Assembly (NCBI RefSeq): GCF_002834235.1
Contig: NZ_NNBY01000027.1
Coordinates: 62,001-126,000, forward strand
DNA length: 64,000 nucleotides
DNA from: Ruminococcus bromii
Lineage (GTDB): Bacteria; Bacillota; Clostridia; Oscillospirales; Acutalibacteraceae
Reading direction: 5' to 3'
The number at the start of each line of letters is the position of its first letter. The first letter of the stretch is position 1. The notes beneath the pieces are model-generated. The model was not told the origin of the DNA. It ran no database searches and worked only from the letters and a program-made list of their open reading frames with translations. The position numbers and the translations under genes are program-made. This document shows, one piece after another, positions 9,701 to 18,500 of the stretch.

Positions 9701-12700
9701 TCAAGTCTTTCGGCTGAACCTTTTCCAATGCTTCCACATTGATTTTATAATCTTCAGGATACACCTCGGCAGATTTTTTTGCTGTGATAAGTTTCTCCCT
9801 GATATTACCAGAGAGATATTCATCTGCCATCAAATACTTTGCCTCGGTTACATTCCCGTACCCGTGAAGAGGATTTAAGAAGATAACACCTTTCAAATCC
9901 TGATAGAGTGTTTCTTCATTTTTACCTGTGAGCTTTGACATATATTCCATATCAATTCCGGCTTTTTCTCCCATAGAAACAGCAAGTGCTTCACTGGCGG
10001 TATCTACCTTTTCTACCGGCTTATGCGGCTTAATTGTACGCTTGAAGAACATATCTGCCTTGCGTTCCAGTTCTCCGTTTTCGTTAATGACTTCAAGTGC
10101 AGAAAGCAAGGCAAAGGAACTGTCATCACTGAAAGCAGAGATATTTGCTCTGCTGTTAATCAGTCCATATTTCTTGGTATAACTGTCATAAAGACTGTTG
10201 AGTTTTGACTGCTCGGCTTTGATTTCTTCGTCCGGATAGTCCTCGGTTTGAAGTTCAATCAGATTGCGAACGCTGTCACGAACCGCAATCATACCCTTGA
10301 TTCTGTTCTCGGCGGTTGCCGACACCTCCACCGGAGTCATACGAGAATTCTCACGGAAATAGATTTTATCGTCCACCACTGTGTAAGAAAAATTCCTTAC
10401 CGTAGGGTCGGCAGGGATAGAATTATCTTCTTCCTCCAACTCGTCGGTTACTTCGTAATCGTTTATTTCTCCGTGGATATTTGCTACCGCTTCCGATAAC
10501 AATTCGGATAAATCGGCATTTTCAAACGGTACACAAGTTACTTCTTCTCCAAAGCGTCCACTTACTGTTTTCATCTCGCCCAGTATCATTTCGGAATGTT
10601 CCACAAAGTACGAGTTCATCGTGATACCGTCATCGGTTGTGCCAAGTTGTACCCAATTAGGCTCTATATCTATGAGCCTGTCACGCTTTTGCAGGAACAA
10701 AATATCCGATACAACCTCTGTACCGGCATTGCCTTTGAAAGTATCATTTGGAAGTCTAATTGCTCCCAACAGGTCGGCTCTTTGTGCGATATATTTTCTG
10801 ACCGACGAATTGGTTTTATCCATCGTGCCTTTGCTCGTAACAAGTGCCATCACACCGCCGGGTCTTAATTTATCCAAAGACTTGGCAAAGAAATAATCGT
10901 GAATAAGGAAGTTATACTTATCGTACCTCTTATCAAGCACCTTGAAATCGCCAAACGGAACATTCCCCACAACTCCGTCAAAGAAACTATCCGGCACATT
11001 GACTTCTTCAAATCCCTGTGCTGCTATGGATGATTTCTGATAAAGTTGCTGAGCAATCCCTGCCGAAATCTTATCAAGTTCCACGCCGTAAATCTTTGTG
11101 TTTTCCATTGAATTCGGCAGCATACCGATAAAATTACCGATACCGCAGGACGGTTCTAACAGATTGCCCTCACGAAAGCCCATCTGTTCCATTGCCTTGT
11201 ATATAGCGTCGATAACTTCGGGTGGAGTATAAAAGGCGGTTAATGTGCTTTCTCTTGCGGCGGCATATTCATCGGAAGACAGTGCTGTATATAGCTCAAC
11301 AAATTCATCTGCCCAAGCAGAATTGTTCTCGTCAAAGGCTTCGGACAAACCTCCCCAGCCGACATATTTAGACAAGATAAGTTGTTCTTCCGGTGTGGCA
11401 AATCTGTTTTCAAACTCACACTCTTTCAAAACTTTTATCGCTTCCATATTTCTGCGGAAGCGTTCTTTCTTGCCTGCCGGTTCTACCGGATTGGAACGCA
11501 AATCAAAAGTATTTCTCTCTGCCATCGGAATATCCGGGTGCAAATCAAAACTCTTGACCTTGCTCTTTTTATTCTCCCACTGCGGTTTTATCGGTTCAGG
11601 CTCTTTATCATAGCCGTTGCCGATACGAATGCCCTCGTTATACATTTCAACGTAGCTGTCGAAGCCATTCTGATTTGCAATGATTTCTCTGTAATCCTCA
11701 ATCGGAACATTGCCGATATTGGTTACTACCATATCACTTCTTTCGGCATTTTCAATGAGTGCTTCCATTGTGGCTGAAGTACAGTCGGTAAAATCCGGTG
11801 TCTGTCTAAAAGCATTATCTGCTTCTTCAAACCATTCTGTACCTACATCGGCAAGAGTTTGATTTGCGATACTGCCGAGGTAATCAAAGAACTCATCTGC
11901 CGACTTATTGTCTTGTGCCGCTTTTCTGATTTCATCAAAAGAAAGCGTATTTGTAACATACTGACCGCCGGCATTACTGTCCGGATTAAAGTACATCCAA
12001 GTAACGCTTTCCTGTTCTCTGTTAATGAAAAACGCATCCTCATAATATGTTTTCTGTTCGGTTTCGGTATCACTATGCGTGATATTTTCGTCTGTATCGG
12101 CTTTTTCTGCTGCTGGTAATACCGTTACTCTCAAATGGTCATTAAGCGGATTTTCCTGCACCTTACGGTCAAATTCAGCACGCTCAAACTCCTTGTTGAA
12201 CAATGGCATTTCGGTATCATAAAGCATTACTCTCTCATCATCAAAAGATAAGATTTCATACTCCGCTGCACCGATATATACCGTGTCTCCAAGATGATAT
12301 TCATATCGGGTATCAGGTAATTGCTGTTCCTGTGTTTGCACTGCAAGCAGACTGCGGACATAATCAATCTTCTCCACACGGTTAATCGGTAAGCCTACGC
12401 TGTCCTCAAAAGTGACATCACGCATAGAAACATCGCCACTGATTTTACCGACGCTTTCAATAACAAATCGGCGGTCATCAATCACAATTTTCTTACCGAT
12501 AATATCGTCATCATTTGCCTGCTCAGCTTCTTCCGGTGGTGCAGTAGAAAGAATTTCCCGATTTCTTTTCTGCTCCTCGATTTCTGCCCGTCTTGCTTCC
12601 TGCTTCTCAAGCCACTGCGGATACTGCTCCTTTTCCTTTGGATTTAAGTATCTATCTGCACGGATAAGCTCCCCGATACGCTTTTCCACCTGTGTCCATT

Positions 12701-14570
12701 TAAGAGTGAGTTTCGGTGCGTCGTTTCCAAATCCTCTTGAAAGAGTTATGCCTTTCCCATCGTGGTTTTCATCAATACCTGCACCGATAATGACAGGATA
12801 TGAACCTCCCCAACCGTATTCGTTTTTGAGAAAGTCTGCATTTTCTTTTGAAGATAAACTCTTTTGAAACTGCTCATAGATACGCATTTTACCTTCGTGA
12901 ATACCGCTTCCACGAGTCAAAACTGCGTCGATAATCTCCTGAGAAAAAGTAAAGGCAGAGGTTTTGTTTTCCTCTGCCTGACCGTCTAATATGAAGCTCA
13001 TCTGTCCGTCTGCCGACGGTAGTGGTTTCATTCTATCATTTAATTCTCCCAAAAGACGCATTGCTTCAAAGTGCTGTGCAATCACGCTCCAGTTATAGAA
13101 ACTCTGTGCAGTTCTGCTGTCATAATGACCTTCCCAAAGGTGCAAAACATTTTGAAATGTCTTGTAACCTACGGTTCTGCCATCCTCTAATGTGAGTTCC
13201 GTATAGTCGTTATTGAAGATGCTCTTGATATATTCGGTACGGGTATCGCTATCGGTATTTCTCTCATAGAAGTCTTTAATATCTTCGAGAGAAGCCAACA
13301 AATGCGGTGTAGTACCGAGTATTTCTCTTATAGTATCATCTCTGCCGAAAAACGGCAGGCTCTTGTCCTCGTTGCTTCTGTCATAATACTCTAAATGAAT
13401 ATTACCTGTGCTTTCACGACTTCCTGTGCCGAGTTCCTGATGTTGTTCATCAAGCGAATCCAATTCATCATATCGTCCGCTTTCATCTGCTCCGTCAGCC
13501 CCTCTTGCTGTGCCATCTGCCTGATAAGCGTCTCCTCCAACTCGGTCGCCCTCTGCTGGACTTCCGACAGATGACTGCTCAGTATCCCTTTCGTCAGGAG
13601 ATTGTAATACTGAACCTTGTGGTGTTCTTTCAGATAAGTTCTCCTCATCTGCGACCATTTGCCCTGAATGACCTCCGGCTGTTCGGGCAGAGTCAGGTTC
13701 GGAAGATTGTAATCCCCGACCATCGTGTATGTTATCTCGTTCATAATCGCTGCTCCTTTCGTCTTTGATGTCTTTATTGTATTCCGGTTGCCTGTTTGCT
13801 TCAATTATGCGATTTTGACGGTTCAGTGCCATCACTGTTTTTGAGATTTCCGAAAGCCCCATCTCTGCAATATCGCTTGTGGCAAATCCCAGAGCGTTCA
13901 TCGTATCCTGCGTATTGAAATTGGTAACATCTCGAAAATCATCGGCTTCAAAATATTCGCCGGTATCAATTCCAAGCCTTGTCATCATCATATATGCCAC
14001 GCTGTTTGTTACAACTTTTTTATACAGACTTGCAATCATCGTTTCGTCAAGTCCTTCAAGGAAACTGTCCTCGGAAGCATAGATGAGGTCATTAAGATAA
14101 TCCGGCAAATTATCTTCGGCGGCATTTTGTGCGGCACTCATAACTGCTTCGCCCAAAGTGACTTTGTTATCCAGTTCTCCGAATGTGCTTTCAAGCGTTT
14201 CAATAACATCGTCAGTGTATTCGTCCCTCATATTCCAAAGCGGAACAGGACGGGAATATCTGCTCTCGTGAGTATCGGAAATATCGAAGTAGTGGGTAAG
14301 TCTTTGTCTTGCTCTGTTTTCATCGGCAAATACCGCAATGCCTCTTGCACCTTTATTTACCCATCGTCCAAAACTCCTGTTCCAACGCTCGATTTCAAGA
14401 ACCGCCGTAGCGTCCGGTCGCTGTGCATAGATAAGCAACTGCTCATCATATCGCAGCTTGTAGTTTCTGCACGCAGACCGCAAGAAATTCTGCCAGTTCT
14501 GCGGATTGGAAACAACCGTCTTACAGGTTCTGTCATAGAGTTCGGATATGAGTTCATATTTTCTTGACAC
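6729..14570 (-). CDS. giant N6-adenine methylase plus SNF2-like helicase protein (LtrC-like)
   Basis: A 2613-residue multidomain protein, the largest gene of the element. The N-terminus (about 1-250) is the domain seen at the front of LtrC/ArdC-like ICE proteins. A low-complexity linker covers about 270-400. The methylase part has VGWGGLSEAF near 1075, the SAM motif LLEPSCGIGNF near 1140, and GNVPFGDF in the catalytic NPPY position near 1205. The helicase part has Walker A HAVGAGKTF near 1813, DESHYY near 1976 and helicase motifs QKMGAGTNVQDR to RSGRIIRQG near 2290. A coiled coil closes the protein. It probably modifies element DNA and remodels or unwinds it during transfer; substrates are unknown. 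The start is GTG 14570, nine bases after AAGGAGG. The linker DNA also encodes TnpV in another frame. Confidence 0.92.
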   Translation of the reverse strand: MSRKYELISELYDRTCKTVVSNPQNWQNFLRSACRNYKLRYDEQLLIYAQRPDATAVLEIERWNRSFGRWVNKGARGIAVFADENRARQRLTHYFDISDTHESRYSRPVPLWNMRDEYTDDVIETLESTFGELDNKVTLGEAVMSAAQNAAEDNLPDYLNDLIYASEDSFLEGLDETMIASLYKKVVTNSVAYMMMTRLGIDTGEYFEADDFRDVTNFNTQDTMNALGFATSDIAEMGLSEISKTVMALNRQNRIIEANRQPEYNKDIKDERSSDYERDNIHDGRGLQSSEPDSARTAGGHSGQMVADEENLSERTPQGSVLQSPDERDTEQSSVGSPAEGDRVGGDAYQADGTARGADGADESGRYDELDSLDEQHQELGTGSRESTGNIHLEYYDRSNEDKSLPFFGRDDTIREILGTTPHLLASLEDIKDFYERNTDSDTRTEYIKSIFNNDYTELTLEDGRTVGYKTFQNVLHLWEGHYDSRTAQSFYNWSVIAQHFEAMRLLGELNDRMKPLPSADGQMSFILDGQAEENKTSAFTFSQEIIDAVLTRGSGIHEGKMRIYEQFQKSLSSKENADFLKNEYGWGGSYPVIIGAGIDENHDGKGITLSRGFGNDAPKLTLKWTQVEKRIGELIRADRYLNPKEKEQYPQWLEKQEARRAEIEEQKRNREILSTAPPEEAEQANDDDIIGKKIVIDDRRFVIESVGKISGDVSMRDVTFEDSVGLPINRVEKIDYVRSLLAVQTQEQQLPDTRYEYHLGDTVYIGAAEYEILSFDDERVMLYDTEMPLFNKEFERAEFDRKVQENPLNDHLRVTVLPAAEKADTDENITHSDTETEQKTYYEDAFFINREQESVTWMYFNPDSNAGGQYVTNTLSFDEIRKAAQDNKSADEFFDYLGSIANQTLADVGTEWFEEADNAFRQTPDFTDCTSATMEALIENAERSDMVVTNIGNVPIEDYREIIANQNGFDSYVEMYNEGIRIGNGYDKEPEPIKPQWENKKSKVKSFDLHPDIPMAERNTFDLRSNPVEPAGKKERFRRNMEAIKVLKECEFENRFATPEEQLILSKYVGWGGLSEAFDENNSAWADEFVELYTALSSDEYAAARESTLTAFYTPPEVIDAIYKAMEQMGFREGNLLEPSCGIGNFIGMLPNSMENTKIYGVELDKISAGIAQQLYQKSSIAAQGFEEVNVPDSFFDGVVGNVPFGDFKVLDKRYDKYNFLIHDYFFAKSLDKLRPGGVMALVTSKGTMDKTNSSVRKYIAQRADLLGAIRLPNDTFKGNAGTEVVSDILFLQKRDRLIDIEPNWVQLGTTDDGITMNSYFVEHSEMILGEMKTVSGRFGEEVTCVPFENADLSELLSEAVANIHGEINDYEVTDELEEEDNSIPADPTVRNFSYTVVDDKIYFRENSRMTPVEVSATAENRIKGMIAVRDSVRNLIELQTEDYPDEEIKAEQSKLNSLYDSYTKKYGLINSRANISAFSDDSSFALLSALEVINENGELERKADMFFKRTIKPHKPVEKVDTASEALAVSMGEKAGIDMEYMSKLTGKNEETLYQDLKGVIFLNPLHGYGNVTEAKYLMADEYLSGNIREKLITAKKSAEVYPEDYKINVEALEKVQPKDLTASEISVRLGATWLPQEVIQQFMFEFLDTPRYAQWNIKVHFSPYTGEWNIEGKSYDRSNVKAYSTYGTGRINAYKIIEETLNLKDVRIFDYIEDDEGRKKAVLNKKETAIAQAKQELIKQGFQDWIWADPDRREKLTKMYNEKFNSIRPREYDGSHITFSGMNPEITLREHQRNAVAHILYGGNTLLAHAVGAGKTFEMVAASQESKRLGLCNKSLFVVPNHLTEQWAAEYLQLYPSANILVATKKDFETKNRKKFCGRIATGDYDAVIIGHSQFEKIPMSIERQRAILEQQLNELTEGIAELKRNRGENFSVKQLEKSRKSVKQKLQKLNDQSRKDDVVTFEELGVDRLFIDESHYYKNLYLYTKMRNVGGIAQTEAQKSSDLFMKCRYLDEITGGRGTVFATGTPISNSMVELYTIQRYLQYNTLVKNGLQHFDAWTSTFGETVTAIELTPEGTGYRAKTRFAKFYNLPELMAMFKEVADIKTADMLNLPVPEAEYHNVSVEPSEMQKEMVASLAERAEKVRGGGVDSSVDNMLKITNDGRKLALDQRMLNAMLPDFENSKINACVDNVYRIWEENKDKKSAQLVFCDLSTPKNDGTFSVYNDIRKKLIERGVPESEVRFIHEAETDVKKKELFQKVRKGEVRVLMGSTQKMGAGTNVQDRLIALHDVDCPWRPADLEQRSGRIIRQGNSNPKVEIYRYVTKQTFDAYLYQLVEGKQKFASQIMTSKSPVRSAEDIDETALSYAEIKMLATGNPYIKEKMDLDIQVQKLKLLKSNFLSEKYSLEDKIIKYYPQRITSLENRINGLTADVETAKQHPKPTDDRFVGMEVKGVFYSEKAEAGKAIIAACKEMTSPAPVPLGRYRGFETELSFDTTERFYCVTVKGETGKQVSLGDDVFGNITRIDNAVERFADDLEKAKDSLADTKNQFETAQKEVQKPFVQEEELKSKLARLDELNILLNMDKKENEIVGGEPDEGESTEKRKEKSYER
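13391..13744 (-). CDS. tnpV: TnpV-like transposon protein, overlapping gene inside the helicase gene
   Basis: A 117-residue protein encoded on the same strand as the giant helicase gene but shifted one base, wholly inside it. From memory it strongly resembles TnpV, the small protein first described in the Tn4451 family: ITYTMVGDYNLPNLTLPE, then RRTYLKEHHKVQYYNLLTKG, then EGLTEQMKADDMMNWIRLMN. Its ATG (13744) has AAAGGAG eight bases upstream, a full ribosome site in the middle of another gene. In the helicase frame the same bases encode residues about 276-393, a Ser/Gly/Asp/Glu-rich linker with no obvious fold, so the sequence seems constrained mainly by the TnpV frame. TnpV function is unknown. 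No frameshift is needed to explain either frame. Confidence 0.8.
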   Translation of the reverse strand: MNEITYTMVGDYNLPNLTLPEQPEVIQGKWSQMRRTYLKEHHKVQYYNLLTKGILSSHLSEVQQRATELEETLIRQMAQQEGLTEQMKADDMMNWIRLMNNIRNSAQEVVKAQVIFI

Positions 14571-14584
14571 TACTTTGCACCTCC

Positions 14585-14866
14585 TTATCGTTCTTTTTCT
14601 TTGCTTTTTGCCGGTTTTATCTTTTCCTTTCCGGCTGGTTCAACGGTATGACCGTTTCTTTCACACAGCTCTGCAAATTCACAGATATGGAAAACATCCG
14701 AGCCGATTTGTGTGTGATAGTCGTCGATATATTTACACTCACGCTCCAGTGTTGTTCCGTTTCTTGTGTGAATCAGGATTTTCTCTCCGTCATTTACACG
14801 AAATTTTTCGTTGTATCCACTGTCAATAAAGCGGATACTGTTTTCTTTATGTTCCTGACTGCTCAT
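14585..14866 (-). CDS. hypothetical ICE protein
   Basis: About 93 residues starting MSSQEHKENS at ATG 14866, eight bases after GGGAGG. The middle (GEKILIHTRNGTTLERECKYIDDYHTQIG) looks like a small beta-rich domain, followed by FHICEFAELCERNG and a Lys-rich tail. I do not recognise the family. It lies 14 bases before the giant helicase gene and overlaps the preceding small gene, so it is part of the same operon. Confidence 0.65.
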   Translation of the reverse strand: MSSQEHKENSIRFIDSGYNEKFRVNDGEKILIHTRNGTTLERECKYIDDYHTQIGSDVFHICEFAELCERNGHTVEPAGKEKIKPAKSKEKER

Positions 14867-15074
14867 CCGTTCCACCTCCCAAATACGAGAACAACTTGTT
14901 GGCTTTGGTTTCTTTCTGAAGTTCGATGATGAGTGCCATATCCGGTATCGTGATACCCGGAATCTTCAAAATACTCTCCATATCAAGCTGTTGTAGTTTC
15001 TTTTCTGTATTACAGCCGGAATCAAACAATTTCGCCATTAGCTTTGTTTTCTGTTGAAATGTCGGTTTGCTCAT
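14847..15074 (-). CDS. hypothetical small ICE protein
   Basis: About 75 residues starting MSKPTFQQKTKLM. The start was set at ATG 15074 because AAGGAGG lies just before it; the longer frame from 15095 would translate the ribosome site itself. The sequence has a helical, Lys/Leu-rich character with LQQLDMESILKIPGITIPDM in the centre. Family and function unknown. It overlaps its downstream neighbour by 20 bases. Confidence 0.65.
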   Translation of the reverse strand: MSKPTFQQKTKLMAKLFDSGCNTEKKLQQLDMESILKIPGITIPDMALIIELQKETKANKLFSYLGGGTDEQSGT

Positions 15075-15087
15075 CTTTCCGTCCTCC

Positions 15088-15378
15088 TTATTCAATTTCT
15101 ATGACTACACGAATACTGCTGTCGCAGCCACTGCACTGTCTGGAAAGTTCCGGGAACAAAGACTGCACCCTCTGTCTTGACCTGCGGATAGTTTCAAAGC
15201 ACGGTAAACCGTAGCCCTTATAGTTGTTGACTATATTCTCAAGAGATAAGTCGCCGACTTTCAAATAACTGTATCGGTTGTAATAGCAGAGGATAAGCTG
15301 CATATCGTCATACCTTGTTTCAGGGCATTCTCTGAGGATTGCAAGCACCTTGCTGTCAACCGTTCTCTGCTTATTCAT
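15088..15378 (-). CDS. hypothetical small ICE protein, possible winged-helix fold
   Basis: A 96-residue protein starting MNKQRTVDSKVLAILRECPE after a good TGGAGG site. It contains a helical N-terminal half, CFETIRRSRQRVQSLFPEL, which looks like a DNA-contacting helix, and a pair of cysteines in QCSGCDSS. Proteins of this shape are frequent in phages and ICEs of Clostridia. The DNA-binding suggestion is inference only. Confidence 0.6.
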   Translation of the reverse strand: MNKQRTVDSKVLAILRECPETRYDDMQLILCYYNRYSYLKVGDLSLENIVNNYKGYGLPCFETIRRSRQRVQSLFPELSRQCSGCDSSIRVVIEIE

Positions 15379-15438
15379 AAAGCACCTCCATAAAGTAAAT
15401 GGACGGAGTTTTTTACGCTCCGCCCACCATTTTGTTTC

Positions 15439-15528
15439 TTATTTCTTTCTGTTTTTAATCTGTAAGAAGATAAAGCCGCCGATAATAAAGGCGACCAAAA
15501 CAACTGCTACGATTGTCTTTGCGTCCAT
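15439..15528 (-). CDS. 29-residue single-pass membrane peptide coupled to adhesin gene
   Basis: A tiny protein: a short cytoplasmic start (MDAKT), one hydrophobic helix (IVAVVLVAFIIGGFIFLQI) and a positively charged end (KNRKK). Its ATG shares one base with the adhesin stop codon (TAATG), so ribosomes finishing the adhesin would reinitiate here. Too short for ordinary gene callers. It could be a membrane partner for pilin or adhesin export or sorting, but that is inference from position only. Confidence 0.6.
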   Translation of the reverse strand: MDAKTIVAVVLVAFIIGGFIFLQIKNRKK

Positions 15529-18500
15529 TATTCATTGCCCTCCTTTTTCTTCTTTCTCTTGGAAGCAACAACCGTTGCAACAATACCGAGTGCAGAAGCA
15601 CCTGCAAGTGCTACCCAAAGACCGGTCTTTTTGTCATCACCGGTTTTCGGTGTGTCACGAAGTTCGTTATGCATCTCGATTTCTACCGTTTCGCCGACCT
15701 TTACGGTCACTTTCTTATCGGCAGGTAAAATATATCCGGCAGATACATTGTCGCTGACCTCGGACACTGTGTATTCTCCGATACGAAGTCCATCTATGGA
15801 GATTTCGCCATTCTTATCGGTTGTAAAGGTGCTGTCATAACCGTTTACACCTGTCACTCTGAAAGTAAATCCTTCCACATTACCGTCGGAAGATGTCTTT
15901 TTGATTTTCAGGCTGCCTTTCATCGCTTCGTTGATAAAGCCGACTCCCGCTTTGTTTTCTACCTTGTAGGTGGTTTCATCTTTTTCAATGAATACGGAGT
16001 AAACGCCCTTATCAAGCACAAATCCCTCCGGTGCTTTGGTTTCTTGTACAAGATATTTACCGTAGAGAATTTCTTTCATCTCATAGATACCGGTTGCGGT
16101 TTCTTCAAGATTTCCGATAAGTTCATCGCCATCGTCCAGTTTACCGTCGCCATTAACATCCTTATACACATCAAAAGTTGCACCTGTCAGTTTGTTATCC
16201 GGATAATCAGCGTCCACTTTGGTAAGTTCAATATTACCGTAAATATACTCGTCGGTAATTTCCACTTCGATGACCTGCTCATTCTCCCCGATATTTACTT
16301 CGTAAGAAGTATCATCAAGCACAAAGCCTTCAGGAGCTTCAATCTCTCTTACAATCCATTTTCCGTAAGGAACTTTGGCAAAAGAAAAACTGCCGTCCTT
16401 TTCAGATGTGGCAGTCATAATAGCGTGTTCTTTTGTATACTCGGTTTCATCTGCTTTGAAAATGCCGATTAAAGCACCGCCCAGTGCTTCTCCGTTCTCG
16501 TCAATCTTCTTACCAAATACAGAACCGTAAATGAGTTTGTTCTCAATCGGCTTACCGTCATTTACCTTGATTTCAACCGTTTCGGTATCCTGACCAGCAT
16601 ACTCGAATGTGAACGGGTACTGTGTGTCGGAGAGGATATAATGTTCGTCCGTAGCAATTTCCTTGATATAGTAACTGCCAAACGGAAGGTCTGTATTTGC
16701 AGTCGCTGTTCCGTTTTCATCAAGCGTGATAATCTCAATCAAACCGTCAGCCGGAATTACTGTACCGCTCGAAGATACAATGTCTTCTTTTGCGTAAAGA
16801 CCGAAGCTGATGTTTTTGATTTTATCATTCTTGCCGATACCAAAGGTTTCATTCTGTTCAAGCACCTTTTCAAGGGAAATCTTCACTTTCTGTCGCTCGT
16901 TTACGAAGCTGGTTGCGGTTTCTGTTACCGCTACATCCTGTCCAGCATAAGTGAGTTCTACTGAATGTTTTTCTTTATTGATAACCATACCGTTTGGTGC
17001 TTTGGTTTCAACAACAGTATATTTACCAAGATAGAGTTCCTTGCTCTTGGCTTTGCCATCCTCATTTGTTGTTACGGTATCTACCACATCGCCCTTGTGA
17101 TAACGAAGTGTACCGTCCGGTGTGATAACATCTTCGTCGGCAGTGATTTCATAAACCGCACCTGCAAGTCCTTTGACCTTATACACTGGCTGATAAATCA
17201 CATCTTTATCTTCCTCGCCGGATACATTGACACCAAAGAATACTTCGCCGGTTTTCTCAACGGAAATCGTACCTTTCTGTGCCATATTCGGCTTATCCAC
17301 CTTAATCAATGTGATACCGCCTTCCTGTGTGGAATTTTCTTCTGTCACATCAAAAGAAACAGGAGTACTGTCGAGTACATATCCATACGGAGCCTGAACC
17401 TCAACAAGTGAATATCCCTTGCCATAGTCCAGTTTTTCAGGTGTAACAAGCTGACCGTCTGCGTCGGTATAGAATGTGTCGATGGTTGTCGGTGTAGGAT
17501 AAGTAAATGTCATACTTACTTTGTTACCGGCAGGGTCATAGATTTGGAAGCCTGCACCTGCATACGGAATTGTCTTGCCTGTTTCTGCATCAACCTTTAC
17601 GACCTTGATATATGACTCAAAGTTGGCATTGTTGATGAGATAACGGTAAGTCTGACCGTCCTGAGAAATGAAAACATCAAAGTCTTTCATAAGCTCACGA
17701 CCTTCCCAACCTTTGGTCTGATGAACGGTATATACACCATACGGCATATCCTTTGTCTGAGCAAATCCGTTTTCATCGCAAACAATAGTATCTCTTTCAT
17801 CTTTGTCGGCTTTTTCAAATGAGCCGGAAGATTTCAGATACACTTCAAATTCAGCACCATTTTCCGGTGTCTCAATCTTGGTTTCCCCATCATCGGTATG
17901 TTTGATGATAGCGATATTGCCTTTCATAACCTGCTCTGTCACATCATTTGCCACAAGATTGTGTTCAATCGTAAAGAGTTTTGGCTCTGCACCTACCTTG
18001 TGGATTGTCTTATCAAGGAGATAACCCTCGGACGGTGTGATTTCTCTGATTGTCCAATCGCTGTCGCAGACATATTCCTTTGTTGTGAACTGCCCCTCGC
18101 TGTCTGTCACATACTTATCCACAAGTGTGTCGCCTTTATAAATTCCGTAAACAGCACCGGAGAGTTTTGCGTCGCCCTGAGCAGTGCCTTCTTCTCGGTC
18201 ACTCTTTGTTACTGTAACGCTGAACTTTTTAAGAATATTGGTAAAGTCTCGATTTGTAACCTCGTTCCATTTAATCGGTGCAGTCTGCTTTTCAGGAACG
18301 ACATAACGGATTTCTGTATCCACTTCTTCGAGCGTATATGGTGTGCTTCCGCTGATAAGCACATCTTTGAATGTTGCTACACCATTTTTGTCAGTAACCG
18401 CATATTCATCAACGGCAATACCTGCAAGGGAAGTACCGTAAAGGTGGAATTTCACACCCTCAACAAGATTATCTTCCGATGATTTAATGACCTGAAGATT

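Noticed and set aside
13391-13804. Frameshift in the helicase gene as explanation for the TnpV frame
   Set aside because: Both frames are open through the region and the helicase frame continues with conserved domains on both sides, so an overlap explains the data better.
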